Positions 27,426 to 39,792 of a stretch of DNA of 64,000 nt are shown here, piece after piece. The stretch lies in assembly GCA_033439795.1 (NCBI GenBank), contig JAUTDP010000007.1, positions 1,178,001 to 1,242,000 of the forward strand. Reading direction: 5' to 3'. The translations under genes and the position numbers were made by a program. This DNA is from Sordaria brevicollis (taxonomy: Eukaryota; Ascomycota; Sordariomycetes; Sordariales; Sordariaceae). A model generated the notes under the pieces. That model saw only the letters and a program-made list of their open reading frames with translations. It was not told the origin of the DNA and did not search any database. Within the stretch, counting starts at the first letter, position 1, and each line of letters opens with the position of its first letter.

Positions 27426-28474
27426 GTAAGTAAGATTCTTATTCTTTAGCTAAATTTATAGCGTTAATATAGTATAGGGTCTATCTCCGATTCTTCGTAG
27501 GATAAAACCGTAGGCGTTAAACGCCCCGGATAAAAACCCTAACTATATTTCCCGGCGCGGACCTATCTACGCCGTTTCTTCGGCGTTCTATAATCGCGGT
27601 ATATACTTACCGCCAACGCGATTAATATCCGTCTTATCCTTTCTATTTACTATTGCGTTAAAATATTAAACCGCTCCGCCTTTTTAATCCGCCGTCCCGT
27701 TCCTTATTTATTACCGCTTTCCGCTTTTTATTCTTCCGCCTATTTATTTTTTTAATTATTATTAAACTTTTTAACTATTAAACTTTCTTTTATTCCTTTT
27801 ATCCTTTTCTTCCTTATATTATAATTATATTTCTATTACGGTTTATATTAATATAAGGATTTCCTTCTTTTAAATATAAAAACCCCTTATCCTTTAGGTT
27901 TTTTTAGGTTTTTCCTTCCTTTAATAATAATAATCGATTTAAAATAATTATTCCCCGTTAAAAACGCGTTAAAGCGCTCTATAAAATAATAGAAACCTCC
28001 GACGAAAATAAGGGCGAAAATTCGTTTCCCCTTTATTTTCCTTTACCAACCCTTATATTTAATACGGTTAATACCGATATTAAAATTAATTTCGAATATA
28101 TTATTAAACGTTTTATTAATAATAAATTCTTCTATATATTAGAGAGAGGGTAAATCCTCCCTCTATTATATTTTATCCTTACGTTAATTTCTCCGAAGTT
28201 ATATCCGTATTCCTCTATATTTCGCCTATACCCTTTAATTAATTAAGGCCCTTTTCGCCTTCCCGGCTATCCCGAGTTACGATATTTATATAGAGGCCGT
28301 TACTAAATCGATTTACTATATCCCTAATTACCCGAGTAAATTACTATCTTTTATATCGTTAATATCTCCTATTCTAATTCGTTCTTAAATAAATTCAATT
28401 AGGCCACCCAATGCACCTTAGCGGTCTCGCATTATATAATCGATACACCTCGCGGCTTCTACGATCTCCGTAAT
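27426..28474 (-). mobile_element. LINE-7: 5'-truncated LINE, minus strand
   Basis: A 1,049-bp copy has an intact 3' end on the left (GTAAGTAAGATTC) and ends abruptly on the right, within the segment after ORF2. It is flanked by an 11-bp TSD. The last about 75 bases at the truncated edge (28400-28474) retain many CA and TG dinucleotides, whereas the rest is strongly depleted. 5' truncation with an intact 3' end is the expected outcome of target-primed reverse transcription. Confidence 0.85.
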
Positions 28475-28485
28475 ATTAGAAAATA

Positions 28486-30927
28486 GTATTATTAAAATTA
28501 AATAGGTAAAAAAATAAATATTAACGGAGAATTTTATAACGATTATAATAAAACTGCCCTTAATAACGAACGTACTTATTTAACTATTATAATTATTAAA
28601 ACCTTCAACCTTCGATCGAAAAATATAATTAAAAGATATTATAAAAAGAGAATAAATATCGCGCTATAATTATTAATTAATAATAATAATAATTAAATTA
28701 AATCGGCGGTATAAATTTATAATTATTAATTTCGACTTGAAATTTAATAATATTGTAATAAAACGGTATATAATCGGTTAAAAAAAAAAGAAGCGGAAAA
28801 AAACTTAACCTTCGGAGAATAATAAAAATTATTATTTATTAACGAAAATAAAGAATTCCTTCTTCGTTTAAACGAAAATAAAGGTAATTAGCTTTAAAGC
28901 TTTCCTTTTCTAAAAGAAAATCCCCGATATCGATACCCCTATTTATTTATACAAATTAGGACGAAAAATATTCTATTATATTACGTTCGAATATTTCCGG
29001 ATAATAAATACGTAATTTATAATAACCGATTAACTATAAACGTAAAAATAATTCTAAATTTATTTAAACGATAAAATTAAGGCCGAAAAAATCCTATTAT
29101 AAATACTTCGGTTAGGACGATTAAATAAATATTATTTAGTAATCGAATTAAAAGAAGAATAGCGAAATAAATTCGTTCGTTATTTTTAATTTTCTTTTCT
29201 TCCTTTTCTTTTACTTTTATTTATTAATATATTAAAATAAAAACGGAGGGAGGATTTTTATTTAATTAAAAATTTATTGGGCCGTAAAAGTAACGACTTA
29301 TTTAATTATTATTTTTTTTTATAATTAATTAAAACCTTTAATATTTTATTATTATCGGCGAATAAACGGTTCTATTCGTCGAATTAACGAATATATTAAT
29401 ATATAATATTAATTACAAATTAATATTAAACGAATTAATTATTATTAATAGGAACGGGATTAGTAGGATGAATAGTTAGCGAATTAATTTCTATCGGGGA
29501 ATTATTATAAAAAGGTATACGAATACCGTTATTATTTTAAAGAATTCTACTACTACTATTACGAAGTAAATTACTATTACTATTACGGGGCAAATTACTA
29601 TTATTATTATAAAAGATACTACCCGAAAGAATATAACCGCCGATTAAATTATCCTTATTAGAAAAGAAGAATTTATAATAATTTTTCTAAAAATAATGAT
29701 TAACCGACTACTTTCTATAGCGAATAAATTATTTAAAAGTATTAATAAAGCCGTTATTAATAAAACGAAGGCGAATTACGCTAATAAATTCCTTAATAAT
29801 AATATAAAAGCGGATAAAATAATCGTAGAATTCGTTATTAATTAAATCTTTAATAACGACCTTCTTTTAAAAAATATTACAGAGATTGTAAAAGTTGCGA
29901 AGCGTATCGACTATATAATGTAAAACCGCTAAAGTATATTAAATAACTTAATTAAATTTATTTAAGAACGAATTAAAATAAAAAATATTAACGATATAGA
30001 AAATGGCAATTTACTCGAATAATTAAAAATATAATAAATCGATTTAATAATAACCTTTATATAAATATTGTAATCCAAAACGGCCGGGAAAGCGAAAAGG
30101 GCTTTAATTAATTAAAGGGTATAAATAAAATATAAAAGAATATAAATATAATTTTAGAAAAATTAATATAAAGATAAAACGTAATAGAAAGAAAATTTAC
30201 CCTTTTTCTAATATATAAAAAAATTTATTATTAATAAGGAATTTAATAATATATTTAAAATTAATCTTAATATCGGTATTAATTATATTAAATATAAAGG
30301 TCGGCGAAAGAGGGCGAAAGGGAAATAAATTCTCGCCTTTATCCTCGTTGGAAGTTTCTATTATATTACAAAACGCTTTAGCGCGTTTTTAATAAAGAAT
30401 AATTATTTTAAATCGATTATTATTATTATTAAAAGAAGGAAAAATTTAAAAAGGCTTAAGGGATAGAGGGTTTTTATATTTAAAGGAGGGAAATCTTTAT
30501 ATTAATATAAATTATAATAGAAATGTAATTATTATAAAGGGAAGAAAAAGATAAAAAGAATAAAAGAAAATTTAACGGTTAAGAAATTTAATAATAATTA
30601 AAAAAATAAATGGGCGGAAGAGTAAAAAATAAAAAACGGTAATAAATAAAAGATAAGACGGCGGATTAAGAAAATAAAACGGTTTAATATTTTTATATAA
30701 TAGTAAATAAAAAGGATAAAACGGATATTAATTGCGTTAACGGTAAGTATATACCGCGATTATAAAACGCCGAAGAAGTGGCGCGGATAAATCCGCGCCG
30801 GGAATTATAGCCGGGGTTTTTATCCGGGGCGCTTAACGCCTACGGTTTCATCCTATAAGGAATCGGAAATAGACCCTATACTATATTAGCGCTATAGATT
30901 TAACTAGGGAATAAGAATTTTATTTAC
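28486..30927 (+). mobile_element. LINE-4 piece 3: end of ORF2 and 3' end
   Basis: LINE-4 resumes after LINE-7 and continues to the family 3' terminus (AATTTTATTTAC). ORF2 coding similarity ends near 29189. The right flank TTTTATATATTAAAAA (30928-30943) is the second copy of the TSD found at 12501-12516 and marks the re-entry into LINE-2. Confidence 0.85.
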
Positions 30928-30943
30928 TTTTATATATTAAAAA

Positions 30944-31600
30944 GATTTTAAAAGAAATATTATATTAAAATTAGCGGCGGTAGAGGACGATAAAAATATC
31001 AATTTCCTTAACGCCCCCTTTATTACCCGTATTATTATTATTTATAAGAGGGAATTTAAAAATAAAAATAAAAATTATATTTATAAACGGATTAATAAAT
31101 TTTCTATTAAATTAAAATTAATAATTAAAAGCCCGATAAACGTATTTATAAATTTTTAAAATTCGGGTATTCGGAGCGGCGTTAATTTAATCACCGCCGT
31201 TAAATTAATTATTTAAAAAGAAAAAATTCCTATTCCTATTCCGCCCGTAAAGTTAAAAAATATTCCTTTATAGAATAATTAATAATCCGATTAAAAATAT
31301 TCTATTAAAATATAAGGAAATTATACGAAAGAGAAAAATTACTATTCAAATAAGAGGAAATTTACAGTATTATAGTAATTTAAAAACCGGGTAAGAATTT
31401 AAACGAAAATATTTATCGTTTACAAGGCGGTAAATATATTAGGGTAAATTATTTAAAAAAGGGGAGGGCGGTTATTTACGTAAATAAGAAATAGAATTTT
31501 AAAAATTTAAATTTCCGTATTAAAAAAGATTAAATTTTTATAACGTTTAAAAATTTAAAGGAATTATTAACCGTTTATTCGATTTATTCCTTTATTAAAA
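30944..31600 (+). mobile_element. LINE-2 piece 3 of 5: end of ORF1, start of ORF2
   Basis: This is the family sequence directly following the part that stopped at 12516. It contains the end of ORF1 (near 31270) and the first part of the ORF2 endonuclease. It is cut at TCCTTTATTAAAA (31588-31600) by LINE-8, and the 13-bp TSD is repeated at 32185-32197. Confidence 0.8.
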
Positions 31601-32184
31601 CATCTTCGTCGGAGGTCTCCATTATCTTGCGGAGCGCCTTAGCGCGTTTTTGACGGGGAATGGCCATTTCGAGTCGATTATTATTATTGAAGGAAGGAAA
31701 AGCTTAGAAAGACCCGGGGGGATAGGGGGTTTTTATATTTGGGGGAGGGAGGTCTTTACGCTAATATAAACTATAGTAGAGACGTAACCGTAGTAAGGGG
31801 AAGAAGAGGATAAAAGGAATAAAGGAAAATTTAATAATTAGGAGGTTTAAAAGCGGTTAAAAGGGTAAACGGGCGGGGGAGTAAAAAGCGGAAGGCGGTA
31901 ATAAATAAGGGACGGGACGGCGGATTAAAAAGGCGGAATAGTTTAATATTCTAACGTAACGGTAAATAAAAGGGATAAGACGGATATTAATCGCATTAGC
32001 GGTAGGTATATACCGCGATCGTAGAACGCCGAAGAAGCGGCGCGGATAGGTCCGCGCCGAAAAATATAGCCGGGGTTTTTATCCGGAGCGCTTAACGCCT
32101 ACGGTTTCATCCTACGGGGAATTAGAGATAGACCCTATATTATATTAGCGCTATAAATTTAATTAAGGAATAAGAATTTTACTT
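31601..32184 (+). mobile_element. LINE-8: very short 5'-truncated LINE, weakly RIP-mutated at its 5' edge
   Basis: A 584-bp copy holds only the last part of the family 3' segment, flanked by a 13-bp TSD. Its first about 100 bases retain CA and TG at many sites, so this is the best available view of the pre-RIP sequence there. It ends with the hairpin and the 3' terminus. On the minus strand this less mutated window contains an ATG (31667-31665) followed by an open basic stretch. On the plus strand it is also open, so the coding strand is unclear. Confidence 0.85.
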
Positions 32185-32197
32185 TCCTTTATTAAAA

Positions 32198-33051
32198 TAT
32201 ATAAAATATTAAAATACGAATAAAGGTTTTCTTTTTTCGAACTCTTTAAGGAAAAATTCTAAATAAAATATTAGATTATAACCGTTAAATATTTTAATTT
32301 TCATTATCCTAATTAAAATTTAGAAAATAAAATTAGCCTAAAAGCCGAGAAATTCTTTATATAGGTATAATAATAGCGTATATAGTTTATTATTTTTAAA
32401 AGGGAATCGATTTATATAAATAATATAATATAAAAAGAAAGAAATAAAATAATCGGTTACGTATAAATAATATTAAAAATCGAAACCGAATATTAAGGGG
32501 CGTAACGGTACGAATAAACTAGTTCGGATTATTATCCTTAAGAAATTTAAATTTATACCGGAAGAAAAATTAAGAAAATAGGAGTAGAAGAAGGTTATAA
32601 TTAAAATTTAATAAATATAAAAAAAGTATAAAAGGCGGCGTTATAACGGATTTCGGTCTTAGCGAAGATCAATACGAAAAAAGAATTAGAATTTACGTTC
32701 GATAAATTTAATAAAGAATTTATAAATATAGCGGAAGAATTCGTCTTATATTAGAAAAAAAATCGAAGGAAAAGAACGAAATAATAAACGCTAAAATATA
32801 AAATAATAACGAAAAATATAAAATAAAAGTAGTAGAAATAATATAAGGAAAGAATATTTTCGAATTAAATAAAATTCGTAGAAGTATCGATAAAAAAAAA
32901 AAGGATTAATATAAAAATTTAATAAATAATATAGCGAAAAGGCGTTAAAAAAATATTAAAGAATTTAAATAAATTTTAAACCCTTAAAAAATAAGCCCGT
33001 ACTTGAAATTATTTATTAATAAACCCGTCTAAACTTTTAATTTTTAAATAA
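32198..33051 (+). mobile_element. LINE-2 piece 4 of 5: ORF2 endonuclease region
   Basis: It continues ORF2 of LINE-2 through the endonuclease, with degraded GDFN and IDYV-like motifs near 32285-32470. It ends at ACTTTTAATTTTTAAATAA (33033-33051), the left copy of a 19-bp TSD repeated at 33951-33969 around LINE-9. Confidence 0.8.
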
Positions 33052-33950
33052 AATTCTTATTCCCTAACTAAATTTATAGCGCTAATATAATATAAAGTTT
33101 ATCTCCGATTCCCTATAAAATAAAACCGTAAGCGTTAAACGCCCCGGATAAAAACCCCGGCTATAATTCCCGGCGCGGACCTATCCGCGCCGCTTCTTCG
33201 GCGTTCTACGATCGTAATATATACCCACCGCCAATGCGATTAATATTAGTCTTATCCCTTCTATTTATTATTATATAAAAATATTAAACCGTTCCGCTTT
33301 TTTAATTTATTATTCCATCCCTTATTTATTATTACTTTCCGTTTTCCGTTCCCTTATTTATTTATTTTTTTAACCGCTATTAAATTTTTTAACCGTTAAA
33401 TTTTTTTTTATTCTTTTTATCCTCTTTTTCCTCCTATAATAATTATATTTTTATTATAATTTATATTAACGTAAAAACTTCCTTCTTTTAAATATAAAAA
33501 TCCTTTATCCTCTAAACCTTTTTAAATTTTTCCTTCCTTTAATAATAATAATAATCGATTTAAAATAATTATTTTTTATTAAAAACGTATTAAAGCGCTC
33601 TATAAAATAATAAAAACTTTTAATGAAAATAAAAGCGAAAATTTATTTCCCCTTCGCTTTTTTTCGCTAACCCTTATATTTAATACGGTTAATACTAATA
33701 TTAAAATTAATTTCGAACGTATTACCAAACTCTTTATTAATAATAAATTCTTTTATATATTAGAGAAAGGGTAAATCCTCCCTCTATTACGTTTTATCCT
33801 TACGCTAACTTCTCCGAAGCTGTATTCGCATTCCCCTATATTTCGCCTATACCCTCCAATTGGTTGAGGCCCTTTTCGCCTTCCCGGCCGTCCCGGGTTA
33901 TAATGCTTATATAAAGGCCGTCGCTGAGTCGACCTACTGCATCCCCAATT
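33052..33950 (-). mobile_element. LINE-9: 5'-truncated LINE, minus strand
   Basis: An 899-bp 3' copy sits inside LINE-2 ORF2 with an exact 19-bp TSD. Unlike its relatives it lacks the terminal TTAC repeats, starting at AATTCTTATTCCC. The right-hand (truncated 5') about 150 bases are weakly RIP-mutated, retaining CA/TG in stretches such as TCCAATTGGTTGAGGCCC. The hairpin complement is at the left. Confidence 0.85.
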
Positions 33951-33969
33951 ACTTTTAATTTTTAAATAA

Positions 33970-36255
33970 TACGAAAGAATAAAAAAAATCGAAAATTATA
34001 ATAATAAAATAAATATTTTCGCCGAATATTTCTTCCCGAAGGTAAATATCCTTATAAATTATTTATTTAATTAAACCCTTCCTTTAAATACCGGCGATTT
34101 ATTATTTATTAATAAATTAATTATTAAGGAGGATATTTAAGATATTTTATTTCGAATAATTCCGAATAAAATATTAAATATTAATTAATATTCGAATAAA
34201 TTTTTAAAAATTTATAGGGAATTATTCCGAAAGGTTATAACTATTTTTATAATTACGAATTTTCGTTTTAAATACTTCCTATAACGGTTTATGAACGCGA
34301 AAGTAATTATTTTTAAAGAATTAAAAAAAACCGTTATATAATAAAAGCTAATCGGCGTGTGGAGGTTAATTTTATTATTAAATAATATTAAGAAAATCTT
34401 CGAAGCGTTTATTATTAAAAAATTTATTTAAATTGCGGAAGAATTTAATTTTTTATTAAAAGGTTAAATAAGTAATTAAGTAAGCCGTTCGACCGAATTT
34501 ACTATCCGTATCGTTATAAATACTGTATATACGGCCTAAAAATTCGGAACCGTTATATTATTAATACTTTTTAATTTTAAAAGCGTATTTAATAAAATTA
34601 ATTATAAATAATTATTATATATTCTATAGGAAATATAATTCCTACGATAAATTTTCGAATAGGTAACGAATTTCGTTAATAAACGAAGAGGTTCCTTCTT
34701 TTTCGACGATGAAATATCCGCTCCTTATATTATAAAAGCCGGAATACTTTAAGGCTCCTTTTTCTTTTTAATTTTTTTTATCCTTTTTATTACTTTATTA
34801 TATTATAAATTAATTATAATTAAAAATATAATTATAATCAATTTCGCTAACGATATTAATATCGTCGTTATAGCGAAAATTATTAAAGAGAATTATAAAA
34901 TACTTTAAGCAGTATAGGAAATTTATTCCGAATAAATAGGGGAGAGAAATATAAAATTCGAAGCGAATAAAACGGAATTAATATATTTTACGCAAACGAA
35001 GGTATTAAAAATAGAAATAGTTTAATTTAAAAATATTATATTTTAACCGATGGAATCGATAAAATTCTTAAACGTTTAATTAAATTATAAATTTAATTAT
35101 TAGGCCCATACGGAAATTATTAAAAAAAAAATAAAAATTTAAACGAATATACTAATTTAATTAATTATAAAAATTTAGGGTTATTCTTTCGCTTATACGA
35201 AGGAAATTTATACTAAATATATTCGAAATATAATTATATATAGAGCTTTAGCTTTTTATTAATTAATAAAAATATATAATAAACTCCGAAGGATAGTAAT
35301 CGGATTAATTAAATATTAAATTAAATGCTTAAAAATCGTCGTTGGGGCGTATAAAGCTACGCTAGTATAGAATTTTAAAACGGAAATTTTTTATTTACTA
35401 TTCGACTTCTATTTTAATAAATAGGTAAAGGCTTTCGAAAAGAGATTCGTCCGTACGGATTAAATTAAATTCGTCCGAGGAATAATAATTTAAGTAATTA
35501 ATTATATTTAAATAAAACGAATAAGAAGTCGATTATTTATTAATAAATTAGAAAATAATACCGCTAAAATTAAATAAGCGGAAGAATAAGTACCGATAAA
35601 AAATTTTATAACGATTATAATAGGACCGCCCCTAGTAATAAACGTATTTATTTAACCGTTATAACCGCCGGAACTTTTAATCTTTAATTAAGAAATATAA
35701 TTAGAAAATATTATAAAAAAATAGGTATTATAATATAATTATTAATTAACGGTAGCGGTAACTAAATTAAATCGACGGTATAAATTTATAATTATTAATT
35801 TCGACCTAAAATTTAATAATATTATAATAAAATAGTATATAATTAATTAAAAAAAGAAAAAATGGAAGAGAATTTAACCTTCGGAAAATAATAAAAATTA
35901 TTATTTATTAATGAAAATAAAAAATTCCCTCCTTATTTAAACGAAAACGGAAGTAATCGGTTTTAAAGTTTTCCTTTTCTAAAGGAGAATCCCTAATATC
36001 GATACCCTTATTTATTCGTACGGATTAGGACGAGAAACGTTTTACTATATTATATTTAAATATTTCCGGATAATAAATACGTAATTCGTAATAACCGATT
36101 AACTATAAATGTAAAAATAATTTTAAATTTATTTAAATAATAAAATTAAAACCGAAAGAATTTTATTATAAGTATTTTAATTAAGACGATTAAATAAATA
36201 TTATTTAATAATTAAATTAAAAGAAGAGCGGCGAAATAAATTCGTTCACTATTCC
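33970..36255 (+). pseudogene. LINE-2 ORF2 remnant, RT to C-terminus
   Basis: This is the RT and C-terminal part of the polyprotein of LINE-2, in frame with pieces 3 and 4 once the nested insertions are removed. The catalytic box is Phe-Ala-Asn-Asp, keeping one of the two aspartates. Stop codons recur every few tens of codons. Confidence 0.7.
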
Positions 36256-37993
36256 TAATTTTTTTTTTCTTTTTTTTTTATTTTTATTTACTAATACGTT
36301 AGAACGAAAACGGGGGGAGGATTTCTATTTGGCTAAAATTTTATTAATCTACGAAGGCGACGATTTATTTAATTATTATTTCTTTTTATAATTAATTAAA
36401 ACTTTTAATATTTTATTATTATTAATAAATAAATGGTTTTATTCGTCGAATTAATAAATATATTAACGTACAATATTAATTATAAATTAACGCTAAGCGA
36501 ATTAATTATTATTAATAGGAACGGGACCGGTAGGACGAATAGTTAGCGAATTAATTTCTATCGGGGAATTATTATAAGAAGGTATATAATTACTATTATT
36601 ATTTTAAAGAATTCTACCGCTACTATTATAAAATAAATTATTATTATTATTATAGGGTAAATTACTATTATTATTATAGGGGATATTACCCGAAGGAATA
36701 CGATTACCGATTAAATTATCTTTATTAAAAAAAAGAATTCGTAATAATTTTTCTTAAAGTAATCGTTAATTAATTACTTTCTATAGCGAATAAATTATTT
36801 AAGGGTATTAGTAAAACTGTCGCTAATAAAATAAAAGCGAATCGTATTAATAAATTCCTTAATAATAATATAGAAGCGGATAAAATAATCGCGGAATTCG
36901 TTATTAATTAGATTTCGGGCAACGACTTTTTTTTAAAAGGTATTACGGAAATTATAAAAGTTACGAAGCGTATCGATTATATAATACGAAACCGTTAAAG
37001 TATATTAAATGATTTAATTAAATTTATTTGAGAACGAATTAAAATAGGAGATATTAATAATATAGAAAATAATGATTTATTCGGGAAATTAAGGATATAA
37101 TAAATCGATTTAATAACGGCCTTTATATAAATATCGCTACCCAAAACGGTTATAAAAGTAAAAAGGGTTTCGGTTAATTAAAGGGTATAAATAAAATACG
37201 GGGGAATATAAATATAGCTTTAGAAAAATTAACGTAAAGATAAAACGTAATAGAAAGAGAATTTACCCTTTCCTTAATATATAGAAAAATTTATTATTAA
37301 TAAAGAATTTAATAATACGTTCGAAATTAATTTTAATATCGGTATTAACTATATTAAATATAAGGGTTAACGAAGGAAAGTAAAGGGGAAATAAATATTC
37401 GCCCTTATTTTCGTTAAAGGTTTTTATTATTTTATAAAGCGCTTTAACGCGTTTTAAACGGAAAATAATTATTTCGAATCGATTATTATTATTAATAAAG
37501 GAAAGAAAAATTTAAAAAGGTTTAAAGGATAAAGGGTTTTTATATTTAGAGGAAGGAAATTTTTACGTTAATATAAATTATAATAAAAATATAGCCGCTA
37601 TAGGGGGAAAAAGAGGATAAAACGAATAAAGGAGAATTTAATAATTAAAAAATTTAATAATAATTAGAAAAATAAACGGATAGGGGTATAGAAGGCGGAA
37701 AGCGGTAATAAATAAAAGGATAGGACAGCGGATTAAAAAAGTAAAACGGTTTAATATATTAGTATAATAGTAAATAAAAAGGATAAGATAAATATTAATC
37801 GTATTAGCGGTAGGTATATATTATAATCGTAGAACGCTGAAAAAGCGGCGCGGATAAATCTATATTAGGAATTATAGCCGGGGTTTTTATCCGGGGCGTT
37901 TAACGCTTATAGTTTTATCCTATAAAAAATCGGAAATAGACCCTATATTATATTAGCGCTATAAATTTAATTAGGGAATAAGATTCTTACTTA
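33970..37993 (+). mobile_element. LINE-2 piece 5 of 5: RT region to 3' end
   Basis: This is the last and longest piece of LINE-2. The RT box reads FAND (34843-34854). ORF2 ends near 36255, followed by the long segment after ORF2 and the 3' terminus GATTCTTACTTA. I could not find a convincing TSD pairing the sequence before 4101 with the sequence after 37993; RIP or a rearrangement may have hidden it. Confidence 0.82.
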
Positions 37994-38250
37994 TTAATTA
38001 AACTTTTCTATATTTATAAATTTTATTACGCCGTTATTAATCGATATTTCCTTTATTAAATTTTATTACGCTATTAAATCGTTAAATCGTTAAATAGTTT
38101 TTTTCCATTGTAATTTTCTATTAAATTCTTTAAATTATTATAAATATTCCTTTATTCTATAACGTATATCGTATTTTAATTAATATTAATTAAATAGAGG
38201 GCTTTAAATTTAAATTTCGTAATACCGGCCCTATATAATTATTATAAATT
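37994..38250. other. AT-rich sequence right of LINE-2, no gene seen
   Basis: About 260 bp of T/A-rich DNA has a small tandem motif (repeated TTAAATCG near 38080). I see no coding frame and no match to the LINE. It may be the left flank or 5' region of gypsy K. Confidence 0.4.
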
Positions 38251-38430
38251 TCTAGAGGAGAAGGTTATAGACCTTCTTCACCCCGGTAGGCACTTACCTA
38301 CCAAGTTTTACCTTTCTCTTCTATAAATATACCCAATAAAATAATAATTGATTATAAGGATATAACCTTTAAATAGCAATTATTCTTCTTCAAAACCTTC
38401 TTAAAAGGGTATTACTTTTTATAATATATT
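38251..38430 (+). promoter_or_regulatory. Possible LTR or promoter relic of gypsy K
   Basis: A short window is less depleted in CA/TG than its surroundings. It contains a small perfect inverted repeat (GGTAGG at 38295 with CCTACC) and a TATA-like CTATAAATA near 38320, followed downstream by the Gag-like reading frame. This resembles the U3/R part of an LTR promoter, but the second LTR lies outside the window or is lost, so it cannot be verified. Confidence 0.3.
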
Positions 38431-38886
38431 TTTTTACCAAATTCTAAATAATCCCGCATTAAATAATAATTATAATTAAAAAATCTAATTGACCAAATCG
38501 TACTAAACTAATCGACCGATAAAATCGATACTATTAAACGTAATTCATTAATTTAATATCGTATATATTATTAAATTAATAAATCCTTTATACTAACCTA
38601 CTAGCGTAATAACCCTTTAATTACCCTATCTTTCTTATCCTTTTTTAAAAAAAATTTATTCGAACGCGGAATATTATAAAGACTTTAAAAAACTACCCTT
38701 TACCCTTAACCTTTTTATCTTCTTCCTTTTAAACGGCTAAATATTCTCAACCTTTTTATAATTACTTTCGTTTTAATAAATAATTTTACGGTAAAAATAC
38801 TGTCTTCCTTACCAAAATACCGTTTAAATTATACGAATATAATTACTTAAGCCCGAAATACTTTATAATATCTATTACTAATTATA

Positions 38887-39420
38887 GCCGGAACGCTACT
38901 ACCTCCCGAACCGGCGCCTCTTTCCGAACCGACGGAAATATTTTTACCGTTACTAAATAAAATTATTAATACTACCCTTTCCGCTAACGATAATATCTTT
39001 TATTTATTATTATCGGCGTTATTTATATCCGATTCTTTAAACGACGAATTCGTATCCTTAATTAAAAATTAACCGCTTTCCGATATAATTAAGGTTATAA
39101 AATCGCGAGCCTAAATAATTATTAAAACCGGTCCTCCCCCCGTTAATATAGTAAATAAATTTTTAAAAAACGAATTTAATAAATTAGCCCCCTTACGAAA
39201 AATACGCGGAAAAATGCTAATACCTACGTTAAATCCGGTTCTTAATAATGTAAAACTATAAATCCGACTAAAATCGTTAGGAATAAATAAGGGTATTATT
39301 AATTATTTTAAAGTAAATTTTTTAAATAATTATTTTATTCTAATAAACGAATTAAAAAATCTAAAAACCGATATAATATTTATAAAGAACGATTTCGATA
39401 CCTTCCAATAAGATTTTAAC
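38887..39420 (+). pseudogene. Gypsy K Gag-like reading-frame remnant
   Basis: A frame of about 175 codons contains few stops. The product is rich in Pro, Ser, Glu/Asp and Asn, beginning with a Pro-Glu-Pro segment, and looks like a disordered acidic N-terminal region. It lies upstream of, and in phase with, the protease and RT footprints of the same element, so it is most simply the Gag or pre-protease part. I recognise no conserved domain. Stops are TAA/TAG compatible with former Gln codons. Confidence 0.5.
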
Positions 39421-39792
39421 CCCTAATTTTATTAAATTAATACTTTATTATAAAATTTTCTTTCTAAACTACTAAAGAGTTTATAATCCTCTTTAAAAAT
39501 ATTATTACTTAAAATAATTATATCTAGGTTATTTTCTTACTAATTTACCGGATAGGGGGGAAGAAATTTAATTCCTACCTAAAAATAAAGGATTAATTCT
39601 TTAATTTTCAGCAACCTTCCTACCTTACCCAATACTATTACGGGATAAAAATACATTTTAAAATAATTAAATTTATTATTCTATTTAATAACTTTTAAAA
39701 ATTTCAATCCTATTAATTCTTTAACTTTTAACCTATTTAATACTTTTTACCAACCTTTAAATTAAATAATTATTTTCAACCCTACTTCTAAT

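Noticed and set aside
31600..31670. Antisense ATG followed by a basic open stretch in LINE-8 as a real gene start
   Set aside because: Plus-strand frames over the same bases are equally open, so I list it only as part of the unresolved segment, not as a gene.
38280..38330. tRNA-like or riboswitch-like hairpin
   Set aside because: Only a 6-bp stem is visible, with no cloverleaf, anticodon arm or known motif; an LTR or promoter relic is likelier.
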